Source: Pseudomonadaceae bacterium (lineage in GTDB: Bacteria; Pseudomonadota; Gammaproteobacteria; Pseudomonadales; Pseudomonadaceae). Taken from it: a stretch of DNA of 64,000 nt. The position numbers and the translations under genes were made by a program. Positions within the stretch are counted from its first letter, which is position 1, and each line of letters starts with the position of its first letter. The stretch is taken from positions 1 through 64,000 of the forward strand of contig CAAFUS010000015.1 of the NCBI GenBank assembly GCA_900766265.1. Direction: 5' to 3'. The notes under the pieces are model-generated. The model did not search any database, was not told the origin of the DNA, and saw only the letters and a list, made by a program, of their open reading frames with translations. Positions 47,325 through 56,712 of this stretch are shown one piece after another.

Positions 47325-49076
47325 TCAGCGTTGCTGCGGAATGCTGCCGTGTTCGTTGAGGCTGCGCAGGAAGTCGAAATCGCAGCCGTTGTCGGCCTGG
47401 GTGACGGTGTCCAGGAAGAGTTTGCGGTAGCCGCGCCCATCGTCCTCGCGCGGGGCCGGCGGGGCGAGCGCCTCGCGGCGACGAGCCAGTTCCTCTTCGC
47501 TGACCAGCAAGTCGAGGGCACGCTCGCGCACGCTCAGGCGCAGGCGATCGCCGCTTTCGATGAGGGCAAGCGGGCCGCCGACGGCCGCCTCGGGGGTCAC
47601 GTGGAGGATGATGGTGCCGCCTGCCGTGCCGCTCATGCGGCCGTCGGAGATGCGCACCATGTCCTTCACGCCGGCGCGCGCGAGCTTGCGCGGGATCGGG
47701 ATGTAGCCGGCTTCCGGCATGCCCGGGGCGCCCTTGGGGCCGATATTCTTGAGCACCAGGATGTCGTCGGCGTTGACGTCCAGGTCCGGGTCGTCGATGC
47801 GCTGCGCCAGGTCTTCCAGGCCGTCGAACACCACCACGCGGCCCTCGTGCTCCATCAGCTCGAGGCTGGCCGCCGATTGCTTGATGATCGCGCCGTCCGG
47901 AGCCAGGTTGCCGCGCAGGAAGGCGATGCCGCCCTGCGGGTAGATCGGCTTGTCCAGCGGGCGCACCACGTCCTGCGGGAAGGCGGCGACCGCATCGAGT
48001 TCTTCACCCAGGGTGCGTCCGGTGACCGTCAGCGCATCCAGGTGCAGGAAGGGCCGCAGCTCGCGCAGCACGGGCGCCAGCCCGCCGGCCTTGTGCAGGT
48101 CTTCCATGTAGTGGGTGCCGGACGGCTTGAGGTTGACCAGCACCGGGATGTTGCGGCCGAGGGCGTCGACCTCGTCCATGTCGATGCGGATGCCGCAACG
48201 CCCGGCGATCGCCGCCAGGTGCACGATGCCGTTGGTGGAACCGCCGATGGCGAGCAGCACCATCAGGGCATTCTCGAACGCTTTCCGGGTGAGGATCCGG
48301 TCGGGGGTGATGCCGGCCTGGATCATCGCCACTGCCTGTGCGCCGGTGCGCTCGGCGATGCGGATGCGGTCGGCGGTGACGGCCGGTGGCGTCGCGCCGC
48401 CGGGGAGCATCATGCCCAGGGCTTCGGTGACACAGGCCATGGTGCTGGCGGTGCCCATCACCGAGCAGGTGCCGACGCTGGCCACCAGCTGGTCGTTGAC
48501 CTCGGTGATCTCCTGCTGATCGATTTCCTCGCCGCGGTACATGCCCCAGAAACGCCTGCAGTCGGTGCAGGCGCCGACGCGCACGCCGCGGTGCGAGCCA
48601 GTCAGCATGGAACCGGTGACCAGCTGGATGGCCGGCACGCCCGCGCTGGCCGCACCCATCAGCTGCGCCGGGACGGTCTTGTCGCAGCCGCCGATGAGCA
48701 CCACCGAGTCGATCGGCAGGGCGCGGATCATCTCCTCGGTGTCCATCGACATCAGGTTGCGCAGGAACATGCTGTTGGGGTGGGCGAAGCTCTCGTGGAT
48801 CGAGATGGTGGGGAAGTCCACCGGCAGGCCGCCGGCGAGCATCACCCCGCGCTTGACCGCTTCGATCAGTTGCGGCGCGTTGCCGTGGCAGGGGTTGAAG
48901 CCGCTGCCGGTGTTGGTGATGCCGACGATCGGTCGGTTCAGCGCATCGTCCGAATAACCGGCGCCCTTGATGAAGGCCTTGCGCAGGAACAGCGAGAATT
49001 CCGCATCGCCGTAGTTGGTCAGGCCCTTGCGCATGCCTTGGGCGGGGGTGTTGCCGGGCTTCTGGTCGTCGTTCAC
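47325..49076 (-). CDS. IlvD/EDD-family sugar-acid dehydratase (arabinonate dehydratase-like)
   Basis: A 583-residue iron-sulfur dehydratase. The three cluster cysteines are Cys63 (GFNPCHGN), Cys131 (GGCDKTVPA) and Cys204 (GTCSVMGTAST). The substrate-side GCxDxC segment (ACTDCRRFWG, about 170-173) is characteristic of the aldonate dehydratases in this family, not of dihydroxy-acid dehydratase. It removes water from a sugar acid to give a 2-keto-3-deoxy acid, probably using a [2Fe-2S] cluster as in L-arabinonate dehydratase. It is in the LacI-controlled locus, with the FAH hydrolase downstream. Confidence 0.88.
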   Translation of the reverse strand: MNDDQKPGNTPAQGMRKGLTNYGDAEFSLFLRKAFIKGAGYSDDALNRPIVGITNTGSGFNPCHGNAPQLIEAVKRGVMLAGGLPVDFPTISIHESFAHPNSMFLRNLMSMDTEEMIRALPIDSVVLIGGCDKTVPAQLMGAASAGVPAIQLVTGSMLTGSHRGVRVGACTDCRRFWGMYRGEEIDQQEITEVNDQLVASVGTCSVMGTASTMACVTEALGMMLPGGATPPAVTADRIRIAERTGAQAVAMIQAGITPDRILTRKAFENALMVLLAIGGSTNGIVHLAAIAGRCGIRIDMDEVDALGRNIPVLVNLKPSGTHYMEDLHKAGGLAPVLRELRPFLHLDALTVTGRTLGEELDAVAAFPQDVVRPLDKPIYPQGGIAFLRGNLAPDGAIIKQSAASLELMEHEGRVVVFDGLEDLAQRIDDPDLDVNADDILVLKNIGPKGAPGMPEAGYIPIPRKLARAGVKDMVRISDGRMSGTAGGTIILHVTPEAAVGGPLALIESGDRLRLSVRERALDLLVSEEELARRREALAPPAPREDDGRGYRKLFLDTVTQADNGCDFDFLRSLNEHGSIPQQR

Positions 49077-49149
49077 GGGGTTACCTCTCGATTGTTGTTG
49101 TAGGTGCCGAGGCGTACGGCAGGCGAGGTGTTGGCCGGGCGCAAGCGCC

Positions 49150-50196
49150 TCAGCCGGTGGAAGCGGGGGCCGGTCCGGAGCTCTTGCGCACCACCAGTTC
49201 CGTGGTGACTTCGATGGGACCGCTGTGGGGCTTGCCGGACAGCGCGTCGAGCAGGTAGGTGCCGGCGCGGGCGCCGATCTGTTCCAGTTCGACGCGAATG
49301 GTGGTCAACGGCGGCGACAGGTGGCGGGCGTAGTCGAAGTCGTTGAAGCCGACCACCGAGAGCTGCTCGGGAACCCGCACGCCGGCTTCCCTGGCCGCGA
49401 GCAGCGCGCCGAAGGCGAGCAGGTCGTTGGCGCAGATCACCGCGGTCGGCAGCGTCGGCCCGTCGAGCAGGCGCTGCGTGGCGGCGATGCCGTCTTCCAG
49501 GGTCAGGTTGGTTTCCAGCAGCCAGTGCGGCGGCAGTTCCAGCCCGGCCTCGGCCAGGCGCGCCTGGGTGCCGAAGATCCGGTCGCCGACCCGGTCGTTG
49601 AACGAGGGCTCGCCGACCAGCATGGCGAAATCGCGGTGACCGAGCTCCAGCAGGTGCTCGACCATGCGCCGTGACGCCGCGATGTTGTCGAAGCCGACGC
49701 TGGCGCGGTTGCTGTCCTGGGTCCAGGCCTGCACGCAGGGGATGCCCTTGTTCTCGATCAGCTGCCACATCTTAGGGTCGTGGGTGCGGCCTACCACCAT
49801 CAGCGCATCGACGCCGTGCTCGAGCATGGTCTGCACCTCCTTCAGCTCGACCTGCTCGTCGAAGCCGAAGCTGGCCACCAGCAGCGTGTAGCCGGCCTTG
49901 TGCACGGTCTGCTGGAAGGCGGCGAGCGGGCGCGAGAAGGTCTCGGTGGCGAGCGTCGGCACCACCGCGCCGATGGTCATGCTGCGCCGCGAGGAAAGGG
50001 TGCGGGCGGCTGCGTTGAGCACGTAGCCCAGCTCGTCGCAGGCGCGCTGCACGGCCTGCCGCTTGTCGTCGCTGACCGTGGCGCTGCCGTTCAGCACGCG
50101 GGATACGGTGGCGGTCGATACCCCGGCGAGACGGGCGACGTCACGCAGGCCGGCACCGGAAAGCAGGGAGGACGTCGGACGGGCGGATGAGCTCAT
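49150..50196 (-). CDS. LacI-family transcriptional regulator
   Basis: A 348-residue LacI/GalR protein. The HTH and hinge read LRDVARLAGVSTATVSRVLNGSATVSDDKRQAV, followed by a periplasmic-binding-protein-like core (VLNAAARTLSSRRSMTIGAVVPTL). The effector is probably a sugar acid. ATG 50196 gives the usual family distance to the HTH; ATG 50238 is another in-frame option without a clear ribosome binding site. The dehydratase gene follows by 73 bases on the same strand, and the enolase-superfamily gene is divergent. Three operator-like palindromes lie between them. Confidence 0.87.
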   Translation of the reverse strand: MSSSARPTSSLLSGAGLRDVARLAGVSTATVSRVLNGSATVSDDKRQAVQRACDELGYVLNAAARTLSSRRSMTIGAVVPTLATETFSRPLAAFQQTVHKAGYTLLVASFGFDEQVELKEVQTMLEHGVDALMVVGRTHDPKMWQLIENKGIPCVQAWTQDSNRASVGFDNIAASRRMVEHLLELGHRDFAMLVGEPSFNDRVGDRIFGTQARLAEAGLELPPHWLLETNLTLEDGIAATQRLLDGPTLPTAVICANDLLAFGALLAAREAGVRVPEQLSVVGFNDFDYARHLSPPLTTIRVELEQIGARAGTYLLDALSGKPHSGPIEVTTELVVRKSSGPAPASTG

Positions 50197-50262
50197 GGCG
50201 GTTCTTCGACAGGCACCGAATGAATCGGCTGTTGACATTAGGAAAAACCGAAACTAGGTTTT

Positions 50263-50276
50263 TGTAAACGGTTACA
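50263..50276. promoter_or_regulatory. LacI operator 1
   Basis: TGTAAACGGTTACA is an imperfect palindrome of the LacI/GalR type (central CG), 67 bases upstream of the LacI start and 156 bases upstream of the enolase-family start. It shares CGGTTACA with operators 2 and 3. Confidence 0.6.
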
Positions 50277-50293
50277 TCGCAGTTTTTCGCAAA

Positions 50294-50307
50294 TGTAAGC
50301 GGTTACA
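50294..50307. promoter_or_regulatory. LacI operator 2
   Basis: TGTAAGCGGTTACA differs from operator 1 at one position. Its spacing of 31 bases from operator 1 is about three helical turns, allowing binding on one face. Confidence 0.6.
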
Positions 50308-50370
50308 AGGTTGCCTTGGACGTAACCCTCACTGCCTCCAAGCGCTCTGAAGCCCGCTTTCCCGCCGCGA

Positions 50371-50384
50371 TGAAACCGGTTACA
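50371..50384. promoter_or_regulatory. LacI operator 3
   Basis: TGAAACCGGTTACA shares the right half CCGGTTACA with the others. It lies 77 bases from operator 2 and 48 bases before the start of the enolase-family gene, where bound repressor could block transcription. Confidence 0.55.
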
Positions 50385-50431
50385 TCGGGCGCTTGCGCCC
50401 CTGTTCCACCGCCAAAAACAAGGAAAACAAG

Positions 50432-51583
50432 ATGGCTGTCATTCGCTCCATTTCCGTCTGCGCGGCGCGTGTACCGCTCGACCGCGTCACCTCTTTCTCC
50501 AACCGCACCGTGTCCGCACGGGACTACGGCCTGGTCAAGGTCACCTCCGAGGACGGCGTGACCGGTATCGGTTTCTGCTACGTCGGCAGCGCCGGCGGCG
50601 AGCTGCTGCCGATCGCCGTGGAGAAACTGCTGGCGCCGGTGCTGCTGGGCCGCGATTCGCTGGACGTCGAGGCGCTGTGGCGCGAGATGTACCAGGAAGC
50701 CCTGCTGCAGGGCCGCGCCGGCGTGGTCATGCGCGCCATCAGCATCCTCGACACCGCGCTCTGGGACCTCAACGCCCGCAGTGCTGGCCTGCCGCTGCAC
50801 CGCTACCTGGGTGCGGCCAGTCCCGATCGCGTGTTGGCCTACGCCAGCGGCGGCTATTACCTCGATGGCAAGACCCCCGAGCTACTCGGTGAGGAGATGG
50901 CGCATTACGTCTCGCTCGGCTTCAAGGCGGTGAAGATGAAGACCGGCCGTCTTTCGCCCAAGGAGGAGGAAGCGCGGGTCGCCGCAGCGCGCGAGGCCAT
51001 CGGCCCGGACATCGACCTGATGCTCGACGTCAACAACGGCTGGAGCGACGTCACCGAGGCGCTGCGGTACGTGCGCCGCTTCGAACGCTATAACCCGGCC
51101 TTCGTGGAGGAGCCCTTCCTGGTCGACGACATCGACAGCCATGCGCGCTTGGCGCGGGCGACGCCGATCCCGGTGGCCACCGGCGAGGTGGAGGTTGGCC
51201 GCTGGCGGCACAAGGAGCTGCTCGACAAGGGCGGCGCGGCCATCCTGCAGACCGACGCGGTTGTCTGCGGTGGCATTACCGAATGGCGCCGCATCGCCGC
51301 GATGGCCGCCGGCTACGGCGTGCCGATGTATCCGCACTGGTTCCACGATGTGCACGCGCCGCTGGTGGCCGCCACGCCAAACGCACGCTACGTCGAGTTC
51401 TTCTGGGACGACCAGGTGCTCAACTTCCGCCGGCTGATCGACCGCCAGCTGGAGCAGGAGGGCGGCTATATCAAGCTCCACCAGACCCCCGGCCTGGGCT
51501 TCGATTTCGACGAGCAGGCCGTCTCGCGTTATTCGCTCAACGCGGCGGGCGGCCCCTGGTTGAACGTGCAGAACTCTCGCTGA
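50432..51583 (+). CDS. Mandelate racemase/enolase-superfamily sugar-acid dehydratase
   Basis: A 383-residue enolase-superfamily protein. Catalytic features of the mandelate-racemase subgroup are visible: KxK at Lys168 and Lys170 (VKMKTG), metal ligands Asp199 (DVNNGW), Glu in VEEPF and Glu in GEVEVG, and the Asp275-His302 dyad (TDAVVC and PHWFHD). These suggest proton abstraction followed by dehydration of a hydroxy acid sugar. The ATG at 50432 follows AGGAAA. It is divergent from the LacI gene under three operators and heads the transporter operon. Substrate cannot be assigned. Confidence 0.87.
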   Translation: MAVIRSISVCAARVPLDRVTSFSNRTVSARDYGLVKVTSEDGVTGIGFCYVGSAGGELLPIAVEKLLAPVLLGRDSLDVEALWREMYQEALLQGRAGVVMRAISILDTALWDLNARSAGLPLHRYLGAASPDRVLAYASGGYYLDGKTPELLGEEMAHYVSLGFKAVKMKTGRLSPKEEEARVAAAREAIGPDIDLMLDVNNGWSDVTEALRYVRRFERYNPAFVEEPFLVDDIDSHARLARATPIPVATGEVEVGRWRHKELLDKGGAAILQTDAVVCGGITEWRRIAAMAAGYGVPMYPHWFHDVHAPLVAATPNARYVEFFWDDQVLNFRRLIDRQLEQEGGYIKLHQTPGLGFDFDEQAVSRYSLNAAGGPWLNVQNSR

Positions 51584-51696
51584 GAGGTAGAAGGCGACAC
51601 CCCCAGGAGGCTCACGGTGCGCGCATCGTGGCCTCCCCAGTACGCCGGCCTTGCGCCGGACGATAACAATCCAACAAGAAACTGGAGTCAGCGCAA

Positions 51697-52671
51697 ATGA
51701 AGATCAACAAGAAACTGTCCGCTGCCATTCTCGCCGCCACCGCCGCGGTGTCCCTGTCCTTCACTGCCCAGGCCGAGTACGTCGCCGGAAAGGATGTCAC
51801 CGTGCTCCAGGGCTTCAAGCCCGGCGGCGGCAGCGATGTGCTCGCGCAGCTGGTGCAGCCCTACGTGAGCAAGACGCTGGGCATCAACATGGTCAACGAG
51901 TACATCCCGGGGGCCACCGGCGCCATCGCCTGGACGCGCCTGGCCAAGCAGTCAAAGAAGGATGGCTCGGTGATCAGCATCACCAACACGCCGATGCTGA
52001 TGACCAACTACATCATGAACGACGCGATCACCTACAACATCAAGGAGCTGACCCCGATCGCCAACGTGGTCACCGACCCGGGCATCGCCGTGGTCGCCAA
52101 GGACAGCCCGTTGAACACCTTGGAGGACCTGATCGCCGCCGCCAAGGAAAAGCCCGGGCGGATCACCGTCGGCAACTCCGGCATGGGCGGCGACGACTAC
52201 TTCACCACCCTGATGGTGGAGAAGGCCACCGGCCTGTCGTTCAAGAAGGTGCCGTTCCAAGGCGATGGGCCTTCGGCCACCGCCGCCATGGGCAACAAGA
52301 TCGACGTCAGCTTCAACAATGTCGGCACCGTCTACAGCCAGGTCAAGAGCGGCAACCTCAAGGCCCTGGCGGTGTTCTCCGACGAGCGTATCGAGGACAT
52401 GCCCGACGTGCCCACCCTCAAGGAAAAGGGCATCGACGTGGTCGCCGGCTCCTCGCGCGGCTACAGCGCCCCGGCCGGTATACCGGAAGAGGCTCGCCAG
52501 CAGCTGATCGCCGCCTTCGAGGCGCTGCGCAACGATGAGGCCTTCCTTGCCGACGCGAAGAAGCGCGCCTTGAACATCGACATCGTCACCGGCGACGAGT
52601 ACGGCGCGATGTTCGAGCGCATGGAAAAGGAATTCCAGGGTATCTGGCAGGACGTGGCCGACAAGCAGTAG
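51697..52671 (+). CDS. Tripartite tricarboxylate transporter substrate-binding protein (TctC-type)
   Basis: A 324-residue Bug-type periplasmic binding protein. Signal peptide residues 1-24 (SLSFTAQA before E). The mature protein has the standard family motifs VLQGFKPGGGSDVLAQLVQPYVSKTLG, EYIPGATGAIAW, and the later GDGPSATAAMGNKIDVSFNN. Bug proteins bind citrate-like or other carboxylates and feed TctA. It is followed by tctB and tctA on the same strand. In a locus of sugar-acid enzymes the ligand is probably a sugar acid. Confidence 0.9.
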   Translation: MKINKKLSAAILAATAAVSLSFTAQAEYVAGKDVTVLQGFKPGGGSDVLAQLVQPYVSKTLGINMVNEYIPGATGAIAWTRLAKQSKKDGSVISITNTPMLMTNYIMNDAITYNIKELTPIANVVTDPGIAVVAKDSPLNTLEDLIAAAKEKPGRITVGNSGMGGDDYFTTLMVEKATGLSFKKVPFQGDGPSATAAMGNKIDVSFNNVGTVYSQVKSGNLKALAVFSDERIEDMPDVPTLKEKGIDVVAGSSRGYSAPAGIPEEARQQLIAAFEALRNDEAFLADAKKRALNIDIVTGDEYGAMFERMEKEFQGIWQDVADKQ

Positions 52672-52698
52672 CGCCGTCGTTAACCAGAGGAAGCATCC

Positions 52699-53166
52699 AT
52701 GAATAAGCACAGGTTGCTGCTCGGGCTTTTCGGTATCGCCCTGGCGGCTTTGTTTTTCGTCAACGCACGGCATTACCCCCATGGGGCGGCCGAGATGCCG
52801 CTGATCTATTCGGTGATCGTGGCGCTGCTGTCGCTGGCGATGATCGTCACCGAGCTGGTGCGTTCGCGCACCTCGGCAGGGGCAAAAGGGGCAGCGACGG
52901 TGGAGGACGGGGCTGTCGCGGTCCGCCCGCGCTACCTGGCAGCGGCCGGGGTGTTCGCGCTGGCGATCGCCTACGTGGCGCTCATCAACACCCTGGGTTA
53001 CCTGCTGGCAACCGTGCTGTTCATGGGGGCGGCCCTCCTGGTCATCCGTACCGTGTCGGTGCGCTTCGCGCTGATCGGCACGGCATCGCTGGTCGCCATC
53101 GTGTGCCTGGTGTTCGTTCAGTTCCTGGGGCTTCCCGTGCCTCTGCTCCCACCGGCGATCGCCTGA
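52699..53166 (+). CDS. Tripartite tricarboxylate transporter small membrane subunit (TctB-type)
   Basis: A 155-residue protein with about four membrane segments: residues 6-22, 34-52, 80-98 and 102-150 (LGYLLATVLFMGAALLVIRTVS, VAIVCLVFVQFLGLPVPLLPP). TctB subunits are small, poorly conserved and found between tctC and tctA, as here. It is needed with TctA for transport. Confidence 0.87.
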   Translation: MNKHRLLLGLFGIALAALFFVNARHYPHGAAEMPLIYSVIVALLSLAMIVTELVRSRTSAGAKGAATVEDGAVAVRPRYLAAAGVFALAIAYVALINTLGYLLATVLFMGAALLVIRTVSVRFALIGTASLVAIVCLVFVQFLGLPVPLLPPAIA

Positions 53167-53199
53167 TCGCCTTTCCTTCCATTCGGCGAGGCTTCTTAC

Positions 53200-54708
53200 G
53201 TGGATAGTTCGATCGTCATAACGGGGCTGACCAATGTGTTCACCCTGTACAACATCGCCGCGATCCTCGGCGGTACGCTGCTGGGGCTGTTCGTCGGCGC
53301 CATGCCGGGCCTGTCAGCCACCATGGCGCTGGCGCTGCTGCTGCCGCTGACCTTCAGCATGGACACCGCGACGGGCCTGAGCATGCTCGCATCGCTCTAC
53401 GTCGGGGCGTCCTACGGTGGCTCGATCGCCGCCATCCTGCTGCGCACGCCAGGGACGCCCTCGGCTGCGGCCACCGTGCTCGACGGTTTTCCGATGTCGC
53501 AGCAAGGGCAGGCCGGCAAGGCTCTGGGCATCTCCCTGATCGCCTCGTTCATCGGCGGCACCATCAGTGGCTTCGCCCTGCTCCTGGCGGCGCCGCTGCT
53601 GGGCAGCATCGTGGTGCAGTTCGGTCCCATCGAACTGTTCGCTATCGCCGTGCTCGGCATCACCATCATCGGCTCGCTGTCCCAGGGCTCGGTGATCAAT
53701 GGGCTGTTCTCCGGCGCGGTGGGGCTGCTGATCAGTACGGTGGGCATGGACCTGACCACCGGCACGCCGCGCATGGCGTTCGGCAACATCAACCTGTTCT
53801 CCGGCATCAGCTTCACGGTGGCGCTGATCGGGTTGTTCTCGATTCCCCAGGCGCTGTCGCTGATCGAAAACTCCAACTTGCCCGCGAAGGTGGCCAGCCG
53901 CATCACCGACCGGTTGATCCCGAAGTTCTCGGAACTCAAGGCGCTGCTACCGAACATGCTGCGCTCCAGCGGTATCGGCGTGATCGTCGGGCTGATTCCC
54001 GGGACCGGTGGCGACACCGCCAGCTGGTTCGCCTACAACGAGGCCAAGCGCTTCGCCAAGGACAAGCGTCGGTTCGGCCAGGGCGATCCCGCCGGCGTCG
54101 CCGCGCCGGAAGCGGCCAATAACGCCGTGGTCGGCGGCGCGCTGATCCCCACTATCGCCCTGGGCATTCCCGGCAGCTCGGCCACGGCCATCCTGCTCGG
54201 CGCGCTGATGGTGCAGGGCATCCTGCCAGGGCCGAACCTGCTGACTGACTATGGCGACGTCACCTACACCCTGATCTGGGCGGTGATCTTCGCCAACATC
54301 GGCCTGCTGCTGGTGGGGCTGATGTTCACCAAGGCCAGCGTGATGGTGACCCGTATCCCGGATGGCTTCATCGCCTGCGCCATCATCGCGCTGTGCATCG
54401 TTGGAGCCTATGCGATCAACAACAGCCTGTTCGAGGTAGGGCTGATGCTCGCCTTCGGCCTGTTCGGCTACTGGCTGGCCAAGGCCGGGGTCTCGCCGGC
54501 GCCAATGGTCATCGGGCTGATCCTCGGGCCGGTGATGGAGAACGGCTTCCACCAGTCCATGCTAATCGGCAACGATGACTACCGCATCTTCCTGTCCAGC
54601 CCGATCGCGGTGGTACTGCTGTGTCTCGCGGTATTCTCGGTGCTGCAGGCGACGCCGGTATTCCGCTGGATGCTCGCTCCGCTTCGCCGCGGTAAGCCGA
54701 CGGCCTGA
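53200..54708 (+). CDS. Tripartite tricarboxylate transporter large permease (TctA-type)
   Basis: A 502-residue membrane protein with about twelve helices. The family opening is NVFTLYNIAAILGGTLLGLFVGAMPGLSATMALALLLPLTFSMD, followed by the conserved ASLYVGASYGGSIAAILLRTPGTPSAAATVLDG and, in the second half, GLIPGTGGDTASWFAYNEAKR and AANNAVVGGALIPTIALGIPGSSATAILLGA. It moves the substrate using the ion gradient. GTG at 53200 is the start, with GAGG upstream; the usual N-terminus of the family makes this start preferable to any later ATG. Confidence 0.92.
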   Translation: MDSSIVITGLTNVFTLYNIAAILGGTLLGLFVGAMPGLSATMALALLLPLTFSMDTATGLSMLASLYVGASYGGSIAAILLRTPGTPSAAATVLDGFPMSQQGQAGKALGISLIASFIGGTISGFALLLAAPLLGSIVVQFGPIELFAIAVLGITIIGSLSQGSVINGLFSGAVGLLISTVGMDLTTGTPRMAFGNINLFSGISFTVALIGLFSIPQALSLIENSNLPAKVASRITDRLIPKFSELKALLPNMLRSSGIGVIVGLIPGTGGDTASWFAYNEAKRFAKDKRRFGQGDPAGVAAPEAANNAVVGGALIPTIALGIPGSSATAILLGALMVQGILPGPNLLTDYGDVTYTLIWAVIFANIGLLLVGLMFTKASVMVTRIPDGFIACAIIALCIVGAYAINNSLFEVGLMLAFGLFGYWLAKAGVSPAPMVIGLILGPVMENGFHQSMLIGNDDYRIFLSSPIAVVLLCLAVFSVLQATPVFRWMLAPLRRGKPTA

Positions 54709-54718
54709 ACCACAGGTC

Positions 54719-54738
54719 CCGGCGGTTTCGGCCGCCGG
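54719..54738 (+). terminator. Intercistronic hairpin between tctA and the dapA-like gene
   Basis: CCGGCGG (54719-54725) and CCGCCGG (54732-54738) form a perfect 7-bp stem with a 6-base loop. There is no T-tract; it may be a partial terminator or stabiliser reducing downstream expression. Confidence 0.4.
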
Positions 54739-54761
54739 TTCATAAATACAAGGAGATAACA

Positions 54762-55682
54762 ATGATTCAAGCTACGGGTCGCGTCTGGTCCCCGGTGATC
54801 ACGCCCTTCAACGAGGCGCTCTCGCCTGACGCCCAGCGCTTCGTCGGCCAGTGCCACTGGCTGCTGGAGAACGATGTGGGGCTCGCCGTCTTCGGCACCA
54901 ACTCGGAGGCCAACTCGCTGTCGCTCGAGGAGAAGATGCAACTGCTCGATGCGCTGGTCGTCTCTGGCGTACCGGCCTCGCGGTTGATGCCGGGCACCGG
55001 TGCCTGCGCGCTGCCCGAGGCGGTGGCGCTGACCCGTCATGCGGTGGAGAAGGGCGTGGAGGGCGTCCTGATGCTGCCGCCGTTCTACTACAAGGGGGTG
55101 TCCGACGAGGGGCTGTACCGCTACTTCAGCGAAGTGATCGAGCGGGTCGGCGACGCGCGCCTGCGCATCTATCTCTACCACATCCCGCCGGTGTCCCAGG
55201 TGCCGCTGTCGCTGGCGCTCATCGAGCGTCTGCTCAAGGCCTACCCGAAGAACGTGGTCGGGGTGAAGGACAGCTCCGGGGACTGGAACAACACCCAGGC
55301 GATGATCGACAACTTCGCCGCCGACGGCTTCCAGGTCTACGCCGGCAGCGAGCACTTCCTGCTGCAGACTCTGCGCGCCGGTGGCGCCGGTTGCATCAGC
55401 GCCACCGCCAACGTCAATCCGGGGCCCATCTCCGCCCTGGCCAAGGCCTGGCAGGGCGACGATGCCGACGCCCGGCAGGCAGCATTGACCGCCACCCGCA
55501 AGCTGTTCGAGCGCTTCCCGATGATCCCTGCGCTGAAGGCCGCCGCCGGCCGCTACAGCGGGCTCGAAGATTGGGCGCGGGTGCGTCCGCCGCTGGTCGA
55601 GCTGAACGAACAGCAGCGCCGGGACCTCTTTGCCATCCTCGACGAGGCCGGCTTCGACATGCCTGGCCTGAAACGCGGCTGA
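54762..55682 (+). CDS. DapA-family aldolase/dehydratase for a 2-keto-3-deoxy acid
   Basis: A 306-residue TIM-barrel enzyme of the dihydrodipicolinate synthase family. The Schiff-base Lys169 lies in VVGVKDSSGDW and the catalytic Tyr139 in IYLYHIPPVS; the substrate loop is GTNSEANSLSLEEKM. Sugar-acid loci often have such members acting as 2-keto-3-deoxygluconate-type aldolases or dehydratases, not in lysine synthesis. AAGGAG precedes the ATG. It follows tctA by 53 bases on the same strand. Exact reaction unknown. Confidence 0.88.
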   Translation: MIQATGRVWSPVITPFNEALSPDAQRFVGQCHWLLENDVGLAVFGTNSEANSLSLEEKMQLLDALVVSGVPASRLMPGTGACALPEAVALTRHAVEKGVEGVLMLPPFYYKGVSDEGLYRYFSEVIERVGDARLRIYLYHIPPVSQVPLSLALIERLLKAYPKNVVGVKDSSGDWNNTQAMIDNFAADGFQVYAGSEHFLLQTLRAGGAGCISATANVNPGPISALAKAWQGDDADARQAALTATRKLFERFPMIPALKAAAGRYSGLEDWARVRPPLVELNEQQRRDLFAILDEAGFDMPGLKRG

Positions 55683-55695
55683 AGGAGACTGGCTG

Positions 55696-56712
55696 ATGGA
55701 GAGAAAACGGATCGTCGCCCTGCGCCGCCTGAAGGAGCCGCAGTTGCAGCGCCTGCGTGAACAATTCGACGTCGACTATTTCGAGGAGCCCGAGCAGCAT
55801 GCCGAAGCGGTCGCCGCCGCGCTGCGCCAGGCCCATGGGTTGATCGGCGGCAAGCTCGTGGTCACCCCGGCGATCCTCGACGAGGCGCCGCTACTGGAAG
55901 CGGTCGCCACCATCTCGGTGGGGTACGACAACCTGCCGGTGGCCGAGCTCACGCGCCGCGGAATCCTGTTGACCAACACCCCGGACGTGCTCACCGAGAC
56001 CACCGCCGACACCGGCTTCATGCTGATCATGGCCAGCGCCCGGCGTCTGGTCGAGCTGGCCAACATGGTGCGCGAGGGCCGCTGGACCCAGCACGTCGGC
56101 GAGCCGCACTTCGGCAGCAACGTGCACAGCAAGACCCTCGGCCTGGTCGGACTCGGTCGCATCGGCCGGGCCATTGCCCGCCGGGCGCTGGGCTTCAACA
56201 TGCGCGTGCTGTACAGCAACGCCTCGCCCAAGCCGGAGCTGGAGGCCGAGTGGGGCCTGGAGCGACGCAGCTTCGAGCAGCTGCTGGCCGAGTCGGATTT
56301 CGTCTGCCTCACCGTGCCGCTGACCGAAGAGACCGAGCATCTGGTCGGCTACGAGCAGTGCCGGGCGATGAAACGCTCGGCCTTCCTGGTCAACATCGCC
56401 CGCGGCAAGGTGGTCGACGAGGCCGGGCTGATCCGCGCGCTGGAAGACGGCCTGATCGCTGGCGCCGGGCTCGACGTGTTCGAGCAGGAGCCGGTCTCGC
56501 CCGATTCGCCGCTGCTGCGCATGGACAACGTGGTGACCCTGCCGCACATCGGATCGGCCACCCACGAGACCCGCGAAGCCATGGCCAGCTGCGCCGTGGA
56601 GAACATCCGCCAGGCCCTGCAAGGGGAGCGCCCACGGGATCTGGTCAACCCGCAGGCCCGCCCGAACGGCTTTCCACAACCCGAGCAGGAACCGCCCGTC
56701 GATGCCCAGTAA
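55696..56712 (+). CDS. D-2-hydroxyacid dehydrogenase (2-ketogluconate/glyoxylate reductase-like)
   Basis: A 338-residue NAD(P)-dependent dehydrogenase. Rossmann motif LGLVGLGRIGRAIARRA; catalytic Arg236 (NIARGK), Glu265 (FEQEP) and His284 (LPHIGSAT). Of the GhrB/TkrA-like kind, which reduce 2-keto-gluconate, glyoxylate or hydroxypyruvate. It follows the dapA-like gene by 13 bases. It overlaps the next gene by 11 bases. A reduction of a keto-acid product such as hydroxypyruvate or glyoxylate is plausible. Confidence 0.87.
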   Translation: MERKRIVALRRLKEPQLQRLREQFDVDYFEEPEQHAEAVAAALRQAHGLIGGKLVVTPAILDEAPLLEAVATISVGYDNLPVAELTRRGILLTNTPDVLTETTADTGFMLIMASARRLVELANMVREGRWTQHVGEPHFGSNVHSKTLGLVGLGRIGRAIARRALGFNMRVLYSNASPKPELEAEWGLERRSFEQLLAESDFVCLTVPLTEETEHLVGYEQCRAMKRSAFLVNIARGKVVDEAGLIRALEDGLIAGAGLDVFEQEPVSPDSPLLRMDNVVTLPHIGSATHETREAMASCAVENIRQALQGERPRDLVNPQARPNGFPQPEQEPPVDAQ

